From the NCBI GenBank assembly GCA_037962975.1, contig CM075669.1:105664501-105728500 (forward strand): a stretch of DNA of 64,000 bases, written 5' to 3'. The stretch comes from Clitoria ternatea (lineage: Eukaryota > Streptophyta > Magnoliopsida > Fabales > Fabaceae). A model generated the notes under the pieces. It searched no databases and was not told where the DNA came from. It saw nothing but the letters and a program-made list of their open reading frames with translations. Position numbers and translations under genes: made by a program. The first letter of the stretch is position 1. Each line of letters opens with the position of its first letter. Shown piece by piece: positions 44,601 through 55,440 of this stretch.

Positions 44601-46088
44601 TCCTCTCAGAAGATGACAATCGGTACGTTGAGGATTGCCAACGAATTCTTAAAATCCGTGTACGAACAGCAACAGGCGGACTCTTACCTAGCTGAAATGA
44701 AGGAAATTCAGGCTAAAGGAAAAGATTTATCCTTGGCAGAAGGGTCAGATGGGATCTTCCGGGTGAGGGACAGAATATACATACCAAGTGAAGGAGGATT
44801 GAGAAGAATGGTGCTTGATGAAGCCCACAAAAGCCTACTCAGCATTCACCCAGGAACCACGAAGATGTACCACGACTTGAGGAGACAGTTTTGGTGGCCC
44901 GGACTAAAGAAGGATGTGGCGGAGTACGTGGCCCGGTGTATCACTTGTCAGAAATCAAAGGTAGAGCACCAAAAACCGTACGGTGCAATGCAACCTCTAG
45001 AAATCCCCGTGTGGAAATGGGACTCAATTGCGATGGATTTTATCATGGGATTACCCAGGAACCAAGCGGGCCATGATGCCATTTGGGTCATTGTTGACAG
45101 ATTGACGAAGAGTGCACACTTCTTACCTGTAAATATGAGGTACCCATTGCATAAATTGGCTCGAATCTACATTCAAGAAGTTATTCGACTGCATGGCATA
45201 CCTACTTCCATCGTCTCAGATAGGGACCCTAGATTTACGTCCAGGTTTTGGACCACCATGCATCAAGAACTGGGGACGAAGCTTTGGCTTAGTTCTGCCT
45301 ACCACCCCCAATCGGATGGACAATCCGAGCGAACGATTCAGAGTCTAGAAGACTTATTGAGAGCGTGTGTGTTAGAATACGGTGGGGACTGGGAGCAGTA
45401 CCTTCCCTTGATCGAGTTTACGTACAACAACAGCCATCATCACAGCATTGGCATGGCACCTTACGAGGCATTATATGGGCGTAGATGCCGAACCCCACTC
45501 TGCTGGTCGGAAACGGGTGAAAGTCTACTATTGGGACCAGACATCGTGAAGCAAACCACAGAACAGATCCGAGTAATAAGGGAGAAGATGAAAGCATCAC
45601 AAGACAGGCAGAAGAGCTACCATGACAAGCGCAACAAGCCATTGGAATTTCAAGTCAGAGATCGAGTATTCCTGAGAACCTCTCCGAGTAAAGGAGTTGG
45701 ACGAGCCTTAAAAAGTGGGAAGTTAAGCCCTCGCTACATCGGACCTTATGAGGTAGTAGAACGGATTGGCCCCGTGGCATACCGCCTCGCGTTACCAACT
45801 CACTTGTCCCGATTACACAACGTTTTCCATGTGTCTCAGCTAAGGAAGTATTTGCATGACCCCAGCCACACGATGCCTGATGACGAGGTAGAGATCAAGG
45901 AAGACCTAACCACTGTGACTACACCGGTTGGAATTGTGGATCAATCGGTAAAACGCTTAAGAAACAAGAACGTAAGGCTGGTTAAGGTGGAGTGGCAGCA
46001 AGGCAAGATTACCTCCTACACGTGGGAACGCGAAGACGCCATGCGACAGCAGTACCCCGAATTGTTTACCTACGTAAGTACCAACTGA
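41658..46088 (+). CDS. Gypsy-2 Gag-Pol polyprotein with chromodomain-like end
   Basis: One uninterrupted frame of 1476 codons starts at MAHRQSMEAIATAF. Gag (about 1-330) has the capsid core (ECVVYMLRDEAENWW) and two Cys/His knuckles, the second canonical (CYHCGEKGHVRPDC, residues 280-293). The protease has FDSGATHSFIA at about 380. The RT catalytic motif is VFIDDILVYS, with the Asp pair near 696-697. RNase H begins near YCDASGLGLGC (Asp 843). Integrase has the HHCC finger (His 1064, Cys 1094 and 1097) and the triad Asp 1127, Asp 1188, Glu 1224, with 35 residues between the last two. The end (about 1415-1476) resembles the chromodomain of Tekay/Del elements, which in chromoviruses guides insertion to heterochromatin. 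All catalytic residues are present, so this is likely a functional source element. Confidence 0.97.
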   Translation: MAHRQSMEAIATAFQRFADVFERQGQTHPEDGHVLDRFLKRKPSEFLGGRNPEAAFKWTQELERIFRGLRCTEAQKVECVVYMLRDEAENWWKIARSQFPEDDNQLTWDDFKACFLDKYFPDTVRSRKELEFMELKQGSMTVEEYATRFEELCLFYPPFQQPGTEHSKCLKFENGLRSDIKRACRYHEIRSFPALVNKCRIFEEDDRAHSGQCSRANQHLRPQQSRFKRPGNVRRNEPFTRYQNHNDRGRQMSGRPRYGGCFKCGGDHFAKECNDTNVKCYHCGEKGHVRPDCPQLRQANTNVRQGGFQDRTRVNDNPRPGGRGNGTRGNMMHAPNSRERNTGPTATGRIYTINAEDVAPANDLVQCKCSLGMNTLNVVFDSGATHSFIADECVKRLKLPTVSMNRTLEVASPTGPSVFTSSICKNVAFELYDRSFTFDLICMPLKGLDVVLGIDWLSANKVLVNCRNREIVFPKQPTEDGAAQGITQLFMMLCLTKDENEPLVNEIPVVCEFPEVFPEDVPSVPPHREVEFSIDLIPGAEPVSSAPYRMSSTELVELKKQVDELLEKQFIRPSVSPWGAPVLLVKKKDGSLRLCIDYRQLNKLTIKNRYPLPRIDDLIDQLRGASVFSKIDLRSGYHQIRVKDSDIPKTAFRTRYGHYEYVVMPFGVTNAPAVFMNYMNSIFHSFLDRFVVVFIDDILVYSKTSEEHEGHLRAVLQVLKEKQLFAKLSKCEFWMDEIHFLGHVISKRGVSVDPAKVAAVIAWERPRSISEIRSFMGLAGYYRRFIEGFSKLALPLTKLTRKNVPFVWSPECESSFQELKNKLTTAPVLALPELRESFVVYCDASGLGLGCVLMQKDRVIAYASRQLRPHEQHYPTHDLELAAVVFALKIWRHYLYGSKFEVYSDHKSLKYLFDQKDLNMRQRRWIEFLKDYDFELKYHPSKANVVADALSRKSLHIAAMMAKEVELLERFRDMNLHVDAPSSQKMTIGTLRIANEFLKSVYEQQQADSYLAEMKEIQAKGKDLSLAEGSDGIFRVRDRIYIPSEGGLRRMVLDEAHKSLLSIHPGTTKMYHDLRRQFWWPGLKKDVAEYVARCITCQKSKVEHQKPYGAMQPLEIPVWKWDSIAMDFIMGLPRNQAGHDAIWVIVDRLTKSAHFLPVNMRYPLHKLARIYIQEVIRLHGIPTSIVSDRDPRFTSRFWTTMHQELGTKLWLSSAYHPQSDGQSERTIQSLEDLLRACVLEYGGDWEQYLPLIEFTYNNSHHHSIGMAPYEALYGRRCRTPLCWSETGESLLLGPDIVKQTTEQIRVIREKMKASQDRQKSYHDKRNKPLEFQVRDRVFLRTSPSKGVGRALKSGKLSPRYIGPYEVVERIGPVAYRLALPTHLSRLHNVFHVSQLRKYLHDPSHTMPDDEVEIKEDLTTVTTPVGIVDQSVKRLRNKNVRLVKVEWQQGKITSYTWEREDAMRQQYPELFTYVSTN

Positions 46089-46110
46089 ATTTCGGGGACG
46101 AAATTCTTTT

Positions 46111-46122
46111 CAGTGGGGGAGA
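46111..46122 (+). other. Gypsy-2 polypurine tract
   Basis: CAGTGGGGGAGA lies directly before the 3' LTR (from 46125). It follows the short post-pol sequence GGGGACGAAATTC that is also recognisable in the decayed Gypsy-A. Confidence 0.9.
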
Positions 46123-46124
46123 AC

Positions 46125-48780
46125 TGTAACATCCCCGTTTTAAAATTAAATGTTGAATGAAGAATAAACCATTAAGACTTGATTTCAACTAGAAATAACT
46201 GTTAAGTGCATTTAACTAAGTGGGTTTAAGCCATTAAAATATTAAAATGGTGGCGGACAGGGGACGGGGTGGAGTGCGCGTGACTGACGGGCACGCACTC
46301 TCCCATCCCACTCTTACTTTTGCTGTACGCATGCACATACACATATATATATATGTCGTGAGCCTTTAGTGATGAACACTTTTGCCAATTCTTCAGACTC
46401 TCTTCTCTTTCACTTCATTCTCTACTTTCCTCTCTTCGTCTTCATCTTTCTTCTTCTTCCATCTCACTCCTCGCTCCTGGGGACCTTAGTTGCAGTACTG
46501 AAGAACAGACTACGCTCCATCCCAGAATCAGGCGCAGAATACGACAAAGCCAAAGAAGACCGGACGAACCAGGAGAAGGACATCGGACCCAACGACGAGA
46601 ACGGAAAGAGGTTTCTGAGGTTCTTCTAAAGGTAGGGGGCGCTTGCATGTCAAATGCATGGTCTAAGAACGGTACCGGATGAACGTACTGCCAAGTGTGT
46701 GTGTGTGTGCATGTTTTTATAATTCATTAGAACTGATGCTGTGCATGTATGCATGTGTTCACAATTACTAAAACTGATGCATGATTTGAGATTTTGATGG
46801 TGATCTTCGTGACGATGGCGTAGTTTGCTCGTGGATGATAATGATGGATCTATTTTGTTGTCACTATGAAAAATATGTATGTGCATGTTCTTAATTGAAT
46901 TGCTCAATGTTGTTAGTCTGATGATCGATTGTATCTTGCGCTGGTGGGACTGACTGAATGATGATGAATAATGGGAGATATCCGTTCTTACTTAATGACT
47001 ATGGTAAGGTGTTCAAGGCGCGATGATGTGTAATGATAAATGTGTTAGTTGCATGAGTAAGAGTGGGGTGACCCATGGAAGGTCAAGAACCCCAAGGGAA
47101 ATGACTTCCAGTTACCAACCCTGGCTAGATCCCAATAGGGCTCGTGGTAGCCGTTGGAGCTAGAGAAGTGAGTCTCGAGACGCCGTGGGGGGGGGGGCCG
47201 GTGCCACCTGGTAAGAGCTGAGGGACGAGGGGCCAAAAGAAAAAGGGGCCGTAACTGAGAGTCTTTTCCCGAGTCGGATCCGCGTGCATGCATATAGAAA
47301 TAAGGCTGATTGTGGTGATGTATAAATCTATGTATGTGCATGTGTATGGTTTTGAATGCATGAATATATATATATTGAGAAGTGGAATAAACTCTGTGAA
47401 TTATGTGTGTCAAGGATGTTGTTGAATTGTATGATTTTGGCTACTTGAGAAAGGTTGAATGATAGCAGGATGCGTGTACTGACGCTGATACCGAGTCTGT
47501 GAGTATCATTTTACATGTAAAAGCTCACCCCTGCAGTGGCCATTTTCAGTGAATGTCTCTCGTGAGGAGGATCAAAAGCAGAACTGGAATGCTGGGCGGA
47601 GTGCTGATGCATTTCGAAGGTTTAATTAAGACGTTGCTAGATGAAGCCCGGACTGGCTCATACCGGATGTTAATGTTTTGTGTGATGAATAGAACTTTAT
47701 GAACAAGAAGAAGTCTGATTTTGCATTGTAAATATTAATATACACTCTTATGTACATATGGATGTATGGTTTTGCGTGTGTGATGCTATGTGCTGTCTTG
47801 TTTTATAATTATGCTTTAATAGATAAGCAGGGACAATCTGATTGAGCAGGTTATAGTTAAGTCCGAAAGAACCGAGAATTGTCTTAGGAAAGCTTATGTC
47901 GGATGCGTTGGGCGGAGTCGTACCCCGCCTGAAGCGTGAGAGCAATCCGCCCAAGCGCGAGAACTCACGCTGAAGCGAGTAATTACCAGAGCGAAATATC
48001 GACCATTATCCTTTCCTATCCGTTGTGATACTGACGCAATCCGGACCCCGATGTTGACCCCGGATTTGGGCGTATGGCTAAGTCCGCCCAGGCGTTGTCA
48101 TAATTAGTTAAGTTGGACGGAATAGGTTCAGACTCTTCCTTCTTCCATAACTCGCTATCGCACTTGTACCCTGTAACTTCTCATTTTTCTTAGTGAAAGG
48201 CGAGTGTGAGGATTTACTTAGTAAACCCTTGTCCACACCCGATGGAGGAAATTACCTTGTATTTGTGTTAAAGAGGCGTTATGTAGATTTCGTTAGGCGG
48301 CGTCATACCTCGCCCAAGTAACTAGGACAGCCCGCCCAAGATAATTATACCCCGCCTAGCCTAGCAGGATGATTCTAACTTAGCCTTTCCACCGAATGCT
48401 ACGCATGTGAATGTATTAACATATTTCCCTCATCTATTCCTCCTGTTGAGTGACCAGTAATAATCGAAGGGAAGCCCCATTGTGAAATTTCCTCTATCCG
48501 CTGCTGCGTTACTATACCCCGCCTGCATGGTGTCAGACCCCGTCTAAGCGAACAAACGGTGTTGTGCAATCCGCCCTAGTGTTGGTGTGTCACGATAAAC
48601 CCATTGAGCCGGCCCAATTTTTTTTAGCTTCCCTGTAGGTTGCTTTATGCGCGTGAATGTTCTTAGTTTTCCCCATTACTTGCTCCCTTCTACATCAAAT
48701 GTTACGTAACTATTTTTGTGAAAAAAAAAAATTTTCTCACATTTTGGGATTTATTAGTTACAAATAATTAGGGTGTTATA
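46125..48780 (+). repeat. Gypsy-2 3' LTR
   Basis: 2656 bp partner of 38708-41362. Differences I see by eye: GTGCGC/GTACGC near 46327, an 11 instead of 10 G run near 47187, ACATTGTTAG/ACGTTGCTAG near 47632 (two changes), and single changes near 48154, 48262 and 48712. Confidence 0.96.
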
Positions 48781-49714
48781 CCGAGCACTGGGTCAGGATC
48801 CTGGAGAGGAGCAGAGTGTTTAGGAATCCAATCACCTTCAGCATTCTATTTGTACCCAAACGAAGAGAGGGCCATCTTGGCAATGATAAATAAGCACTGA
48901 GGCTTGATACATAATTCGTTAGAGATAGGGACCTTAAAATGGCGGAGGATTCGGGTAATGAGGCCTGCATATGGGAGAGGAACGTTGGCCTTGAGAGCTT
49001 TCTTTATGCGATAGCGAATGAGAGTGGTCCAACTAAGAGGGCGAACTATTAACATAGACCACATAAGAGCCAAGTCTTCTTCAGTAATTTCGGCAAAATT
49101 GGTGGTTCGGGGAATAAGGATTCGAATAAGGATATAATGCATGACCTGCAACTGAAAGAAAGAGAGCCATCCAAAAGACGACCAGCGAATTCAGTAGTAT
49201 CAAAGCACACAAGTCTATGGGCTTCTAGATTATTAAAGTCATGCTCCCAGTTTTCAGAAAGGTGACCTTCATAAATTTCACCAACAGAAGAAAGTTCAGT
49301 AAGGTCGAAAAAAAGACCAGAATCAATGACAATAGGGACCTTTTTTACTTCAGATATAATGCAGCCATTTGTAATCTGAAGATTAGAGTAGAAAAACCGG
49401 ACAAGATTAGGATAGTGGTCCTCTTTGATGGTTAGGAAGGGAATCAAATTTTGGATATTAAACAACTGATGAAAATCCCTATTTTCGATCACTGGTAGAT
49501 CAATATAGTTGGGGTCAATGACGTGTCTACTGTGAAAAAGAGAGTAAAAACAAGTTTGTTGAGCAGTGGTAGAGAAAAACTCCACAAAAGGATGAAGGGA
49601 AAGGTGTTGTGCAGGTTGTTTGGAGGAGGAAGAGGAGCCAAGAGTCCTCTTTTTCTTGGTTGGAACAGAGGGTGAAGGTGGTGTAGGAGTGTAGGTAGGT
49701 GAATGGTCGTCCAT
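48781..49714 (-). pseudogene. Copia-2 accessory ORF, main part (plant-transposon-protein-like)
   Basis: The frame starts at 49714 (MDDHSPTYTPTPPSPS, then KKKRT), a Pro/Ser-rich and basic start. It has HYPNLVRFFYSNLQITNG, EVKKVPIVIDSGLFFDL and, after a frameshift near 49140, LPYAGLITRILRHFKVP. The order and key words match the Copia-1 ORF (YPELIRVFYSTLHL, LPYTIFITKLLRHYKV) and, more loosely, the Athila-derived ORF (FPLIISALLRRQGV). Gypsy-2 cuts the ORF at 48781; its last part is at 38576-38707. Function unknown; the lack of a clear signal peptide or membrane segment argues against an envelope protein. Confidence 0.7.
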
Positions 49715-50624
49715 GGTAGAAGAGGAGAGGAAAGTCGTCGGAAGCTATTTGTAGGAGAAGATGAATAGTAAAAAGTAATTGTGAAGAGGAGGGATTCTTT
49801 AAAAGTCTCGAAGGATAGTAATCGATTACGGTAGCATAGGGAGTTGGAAGTAATCAATTACAAGAAGCGAAATAGACAAATAGAGCAACATGTAACCGAT
49901 TACACAGAAATGTAAAGAAAGATGTGATCAATTATAGTGTGTCAGGTATGTGACTTGAGAGATGAAAGGACGTGCGTGCGTGGAAGAGGTGGTTATGGGA
50001 TGACGTAGTCAGAAACAGGGTAGTGGAAAAGTGAATGTGGAAGACTGTGATATGGGAAAATGGAGAGATAAAAAGATGGGAATAAAAGAATTTTAATGTG
50101 TAGAAGAGAACGGAAATATTTCAATGCTCACTTAAAAAAGTAACTGATACCAAATTAAGATGAGATGTTTGACAAAATTCGTGGAATTTAAAAAATAGAC
50201 AAAATGAAGATCAGGGTTTGAGATATTTTGTAACGACGGAACAAGAAGTTAAAATTCCAAATTTAAAGATATGGTTTAAAACAATGTGTTTATGAAATCA
50301 AATTAAGATTTTAACACTCAAACATAAAAAATAGGAAAATATTTTATGTGTAAAATTTGAAAATTTTAACATTCAAAGTTTAAAAATTAAAAAGAGTAGA
50401 AATTATATATAATGAATATTTTAATAAAAATAGACGTGGGGAGAGTGAATCACTAACCTGACATGGAATGTGGTAATCGATTATCACAATGTGTAATCGA
50501 TTATTGAAGTTTTAAGTATATGAACCACGTGTCTTCTTTTTTTGCTGACTGGATTAGGAGAATTGGTAATCGATTACTTGTTTCCTGTAATCGATTACAG
50601 TGACTAGGTTTGCATGTATTTTTT
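49715..50624 (-). repeat. Copia-2 spacer between pol and accessory ORF, with AATCGATTA copies
   Basis: This is non-coding and AT-rich. Copies of the LTR palindrome lie at about 49819, 50473, 50493, 50566 and 50588, with degenerate ones at about 49852 and 49889. They are grouped at both ends of the spacer. Confidence 0.8.
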
Positions 50625-51287
50625 TTAAGGAAAATTGATGATGGCTAATTCATTTCTAAGTTTGAAAAATTGTTCTTTAGGCAAAGGCTTCGTAAATATA
50701 TCTGCGAGTTGCTTATGGGTGTTAATGAATTCTAATGTGCAATCACATTTTTGAACATAATCTCTAAGGAAGTGATGTCTGATTTCTATATGCTTAGTGC
50801 TAGAGTGTTGTACTGGATTCTTTGAAAGGTTTATTGCACTAGTATTGTCACACTTTATAGGGATATGATCTGAGTGAATTACATAATCTAGTAGTTGTTG
50901 TTTCATCCATAGAATTAGAGCGCAACAACTACCAGCAGCGACATACTCTGCTTCTGCTGTGGATAAGGCGACACTATTTTGCTTTTTACTTTGCCAGGAT
51001 ACTAAGGCTGGCCCTATTAAATGGCAAGTACCACTGGTACTTTTTCTATCTATTCTACATCCTACAAAGTCAGAGTCGGAATATCCTACTAGGTTGCAAG
51101 ATGATCCCTTAGGGTACCATAGGCCTAGATTTCCTGTTCTTATTAAATATCTCATAATTCTCTTTACTACTTTTAGATGAGATTCTTTTGGATTAACTTG
51201 AAATCTAGCACAAAGATAGGCACTAAACATAATATCGGGTCTCCTTGCAGATAAATATAGTAGTGATCTGATCATACCTCGATACAT
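50625..51287 (-). pseudogene. Copia-2 RNase H
   Basis: It contains SLLYLSARRPDIMFSAYLC, SDSDFVGCRIDRKSTSG, STAEAEYVAAGSCCA and HIEIRHHFLRDYV, ending after KPLPKEQFFKLRNELA. The frame is the same as the RT upstream, separated by a TGA at about 51328 where Copia-1 has a Cys codon. It would remove RNA from the RNA-DNA hybrid. Confidence 0.92.
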
Positions 51288-51329
51288 TTTAGCGTCAATG
51301 GATTTCCTAGTTTCATCCTTATCAAGATA

Positions 51330-52349
51330 TCAAGCTGTGCTCATTGGTGTTAAAATGTCTTTGGCATTAATCATCCTAAACTTTGTTAGTAGTTCCTTAC
51401 AGTACTTTGATTGATTGATGAATATGCCTTCTTGTGATTGCTTTATTTGCAGTCCAAGGAAGAAGTTTAGTTCTCCCATCATTGACATTTCAAATTTGTT
51501 CTGCATTACTTGGGAAAATTCCTTGAACAGTTTTACGTTAGTTGATCTAAAAATAATATCATCAACATATATTTGAACTAAGAGAATATCATTACTATTT
51601 CTTTTGATGAATAGTGTTGTGTCTACCTTTCCTCTGCTGAATTTATTTTCTAGTAAAAATTTACTAAGTCTATCATACCACGCTCGAGGTGCCTGTTTGA
51701 GACCATATAATGCTTTCTTTAATTTGTACACATGATCAGGAAATTTATCATTTTCAAATCCTGGTGGTTGACAGACATATACTTCTTCATTTATGTATCC
51801 ATTTAAGAATACATTCTTAACATCCATTTGATATAATTTAAAATCCATGTATGCTACAAAGGCTAAGAGCATTCTTATGGCTTCTAATCTAGCTACAGGA
51901 GTATAGATTTCTTCATAGTCTATGCCTTCTTCCTGATTGTAACCCTTTGCAACTAGCCTTGCCTTATTTCTTATGATTATTCCATGTTCATCTATCTTGT
52001 TTTCAAATACCCATTTAGTTCCTATGATTTGATGGTTACTAGGTTTTGGTACTAATTCCCATACTTGATTTCGTTCAAATTGGTTTAGTTCTTCTTTCAT
52101 GGCTATTATCCAATTTTCATCATCTGTTGCTTTCTTAATATTTCTAGGTTCAATTTGTGATATAAATGCCATAGAGTTGCATGCATTTCTAAGAGATTTT
52201 TGAGTTGTTACCCCTTTTGAAATATCACCAATGATGTTATCGATTGGATGATTCTTATTGATTTTCCATGTTTTAGGCAGATCATCACATTGTATTGGGC
52301 TTTCTTCTTGGTTGTTTTGATGATTCTCCAGTTTTTCATCTAATTGCAC
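51330..52349 (-). pseudogene. Copia-2 reverse transcriptase
   Basis: The conserved Copia RT blocks are present in order: QVWELVPKPSNHQIIGTKWV, KARLVAKGYNQEEGIDYEE, FKLYQMDVKNVFLNGY, KKALYGLKQAPRAWYDRL and the catalytic IYVDDIIF. The usual SAFLNG is NVFLNG here. The open stretch is long (339 codons) but is closed by a stop on each side. Confidence 0.93.
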
Positions 52350-52352
52350 ATT

Positions 52353-53697
52353 TTAAAGAGAGTCTGCAACATCATCTATAATTCTTTCCAAACTAATGGG
52401 GTTAGTTTCATCAAAGGACACATGAACAGATTCTTCAATGGTCAGAGTCCTTTTGTTATATATCCTAAATGCTTTACTTGACAAAGAATATCCAAGGAAA
52501 ATTCCCTCATCTGCTTTAGCATCAAATTTTCCTAGATTATCCTTTCCATTATTTAGCACAAAACATTTACATCCAAACACATGCAGATGGGATATATTAG
52601 GTTTTCTTTCATTATATAGTTCATAAGGTGTTTTCTTTAGGATAGGTCTAATTAGCACCCTATTCATTACATAGCATGTTGTACTAACGACATCTGCCTA
52701 AAAATATTTAGGAAGGTTAGTTTCATTGAGCATGGTTCTTGCTAATTCTTCGAGTGATCTATTCTTTCTTTAAACAACACCATTTTGTTGGGGGGTTCTA
52801 GGAGCTGAAAAGTTATGTTTGATGCCATATTTATCATAGATCTTTTCAAATAATCTATTTTAAAACTCTCCTCCATGATCACTTCTAATGCTAATAATTT
52901 TAAGATCTTTTTCATTTTGGATTATCTTAGCTAATCTCTTAAAAGATGAATAGGCTTCATTTTTATTTTTCAGAAAAAAGGGTCCAGGTAAATCTAGAAT
53001 AGTCATCAACAATTACTAGTGCATAATAGTTTCCACCAAAAATTCTAGTCCTTGATGGCCTAAACAAATCCATATGTAGTAATTGTAGAGGTTTTGTTGT
53101 AGAGACAACATTTTTTGATTTAAAAGATATTTTTACCTGTTTTCCCATTTGACAAGCATCACACATTTTATCTTTCATAAATTTTAATTTTGGGACACCT
53201 ATGACCAGATTCTTTTTAATTATTTTATTTAAGTGATCCATGTGTATGTGTGATATTCTTCTATGCCAAAGCCATGGATCTTCTTTATGACTTATTAAAC
53301 AACGTGCTTGACTAGATGATAGATTATCTAAGCTTATTATGTAAATATTGTTAATTCTTTTTCCAATGAATTTTAGAGTGTCATTATCTTTTCCTTTTAT
53401 TAAGCATGTGTCAGAGTTAAATATGACATTGTTACCTTTGTCGCATAGTTGACTTATGCTTAGCAGATTATGTTTTAGTCCTTCAACATACAGTACGTTG
53501 TCAATGGAGGTTGTAGGATTCTTTTCAACTTTTCCAACTCCAAGGATTTTGCCTTTGTTGTTATCACCATAGGTGACATATCCTTCTTCTTTCATAACTA
53601 GTGAGGAGAATTTTAATATGTCTCCTGTCATGTGCCTGGAGCAGCCACTGTCAAGATACCAGCTTGACTGTTTACGGACCAAGCATACCTGTAACAA
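52353..53697 (-). pseudogene. Copia-2 protease and integrase, integrase inactivated
   Basis: From 53697 the frame has the protease motif DSGCSRHMTG, VEGLKHNLLSISQLCDKG, the GAG-pre-integrase block WLWHRRISHIHMDHLNK and CDACQMGKQ, and the first integrase Asp in LLHMDLFRPSR. A frameshift near 52963 breaks it. In the next part the motif normally reading NGVVERKN has TAA in place of the catalytic Glu codon (about 52770), and a TAG follows near 52700. The C-terminal part (52667-52353) has MNRVLIRPILKKTPYELY and a TAA at 52353. Confidence 0.9.
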
Positions 53698-53700
53698 AGA

Positions 53701-54308
53701 TTAGGTTTTTATCTTAGGTACCCATACCTTCTTGGGTCCTTGAAGGTTAGAGTTTGATGGGGTTTGCTTCCTAATCCAAATTGTTTTTAAATTTTGAATT
53801 CCATTTTTTCTTATGTTACATGTTGATGCTGTGTGACCTTTTTTCCCACAATGATAGCATTTAACAAATGGGCTAGTTGAGGTTTTTTGTGAAATAAAGA
53901 AGTTTTTATACAACTTTTGCTTTTTGGAAGGATCAAATCCTAGTTCTGCTTATTAAAATGACATCCTTGTTTTCCAAGGAGTATATCTAGGTTGGCTCTT
54001 CCCATAGTAAATTTAGCTAATGCATTTTTTAAATCATTAATCTCTTGAGTATGTTTTTGACATGTTGAGCATGTATGTCTAATGGTAGTTTCAGTCTTAA
54101 AATTAGTTTCTAAGTTTTCCTTTTTTATTTTAATTTGTCCCAATTCTTGATTGAGTTTTGATAAGCTTTCTTTTAAGATTAGGTTAGAGTTTTTCATATT
54201 TAAGAATTTCTTAGCAAATTTTTGGTACTCATTATAAAGATCTTCAAATGCATCTTGCAGTTCATCACAAGTAGGGTTTGAATCAATTACCTCATTAGTA
54301 TTTGCCAT
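53701..54308 (-). pseudogene. Copia-2 gag C-terminal region with intact second knuckle
   Basis: The part 54308-53940 is a Lys/Asn/Glu-rich coiled-coil stretch (SNLILKESLSKLNQELGQ). After a frameshift the part 53913-53701 carries CYHCGKKGHTASTC (CX2CX4HX4C) and ends KKVWVPKIKT, the same end as in Copia-1. Confidence 0.85.
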
Positions 54309-54413
54309 TAGGCAGAGATTTGCTTCTTCATGGTTTGATTCCTCAGATAAGCTTAGATCATTTTTATCCCAGGCAATATAGGCTCTTCTTTTATTTTTGG
54401 GATACTTTTTCTC

Positions 54414-55385
54414 TTACTTATCAGACTTTTTATTTAGGATTGGACACTCCATTTTCATATGTCCATATTTTACACATTCAAAATATTTTGGACCTTGGTT
54501 AGATTCATCATTCTTCTTGAATGATTTCCTGAAATTTGACGTCCTTTGTCCTTTCTTTTTCTTCAAGAATTTGTTAAATCTTCGAACAATCATTCCAAAT
54601 TCTTCAGTGTCATCTATGCTTTTAGTTTCCTCCAGACTTCCTTCATCACTTTTATTTGATGTTTGTATGGATGTCTTGAGAGCAATACCTCTCTTCCTTT
54701 TATCTCCCTCCTCATGTTGGTTCAATCTAGTAAGTTCAAGTTCATGTTCATGTTCTTGCAGTTTTCCAAACAGAGTAGCAAGTGACATTGTAGCCAGGTC
54801 TCTTGATTTATATATAACGGTCACCTTTGGTTGCCATTCCCTGTTCAAACATCTTAAGGCTTTGTCAATTCAATCTTCGTTTGAGAAAGTTTTTCCTAAG
54901 CATGCAAGATGATTGATTATATGAGCGAATCTATTTTGCATGTCTTGTATGTTTTCGTTGTTGTTCATTCTAAACAATTCATACTCCCTAGTTAGGGTAT
55001 TTATTCTTGATATTTTCACTTCAGTTGTTCCTTCGTGAGTTACTTCTAGAGTATCCCACATTTCCTTTGTTGTTTTGCAAGTGGATATTCTAAAGTACTC
55101 ATCCATTCCTAAAGCTGAGGTTATTATATTTTTGGCCTTGAGATTGTATTGGACTTTTCTTTTATCCTCTTCAGTCTATTCACTTTTAGGTTTAATCATT
55201 GTTACTTCTCCATCTATTTTAGTTGGTGTGAATGGGACATTCTCTATGGAATCCCATATGTCTATATCAATAGCTTCTATGAAAATTTGCATACGGTTTT
55301 TCCAATATTGGTACCCAAGTCCATTAAATACAGGTGGTCTATGGATGGAGTTTCCCTTAGGAAAAATGGGGTTAGGAGAGGGCAT
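54414..55385 (-). pseudogene. Copia-2 gag (capsid and first knuckle)
   Basis: I take ATG 55385 (MPSPNPIFPKGNSIHRPP) as the start by analogy with Copia-1. Blocks include VFNGLGYQYWKNRMQIFIEA, TCKTTKEMWDTLEVTHEG and NREWQPKVTVI. Stops at about 55176 and 54867 interrupt one frame. The first knuckle reads FECVKYGHMKMEC, with the first Cys changed to Phe. Confidence 0.9.
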
Positions 55386-55426
55386 CTCTTTCTTCTTGAA
55401 GTTTTTAAACTTTATACAAGAAGCCT

Positions 55427-55438
55427 GCTCAGATACCA
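55427..55438 (-). other. Copia-2 primer binding site
   Basis: On the minus strand TGGTATCTGAGC, one mismatch from the initiator Met primer site TGGTATCAGAGC, two bases inside the 5' LTR. Confidence 0.88.
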
Positions 55439-55440
55439 CT

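Larger units (their letters stand above)
38708..48780 (+). mobile_element. Gypsy-2: complete Tekay-type chromovirus, very young
   Basis: LTRs of 2655 and 2656 bp start TGTAACATCCCCG and end GTGTTATA. The duplication CCGAG is at 38703-38707 and 48781-48785. The primer site, one open gag-pol frame and the PPT are all present. I count about six substitutions and one G-run length change between the LTRs, roughly 0.2 percent. At the rate often used for plant LTRs (1.3e-8 per site per year) that is about 1e5 years. It inserted into the accessory ORF of Copia-2 and appears autonomous. Confidence 0.96.
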
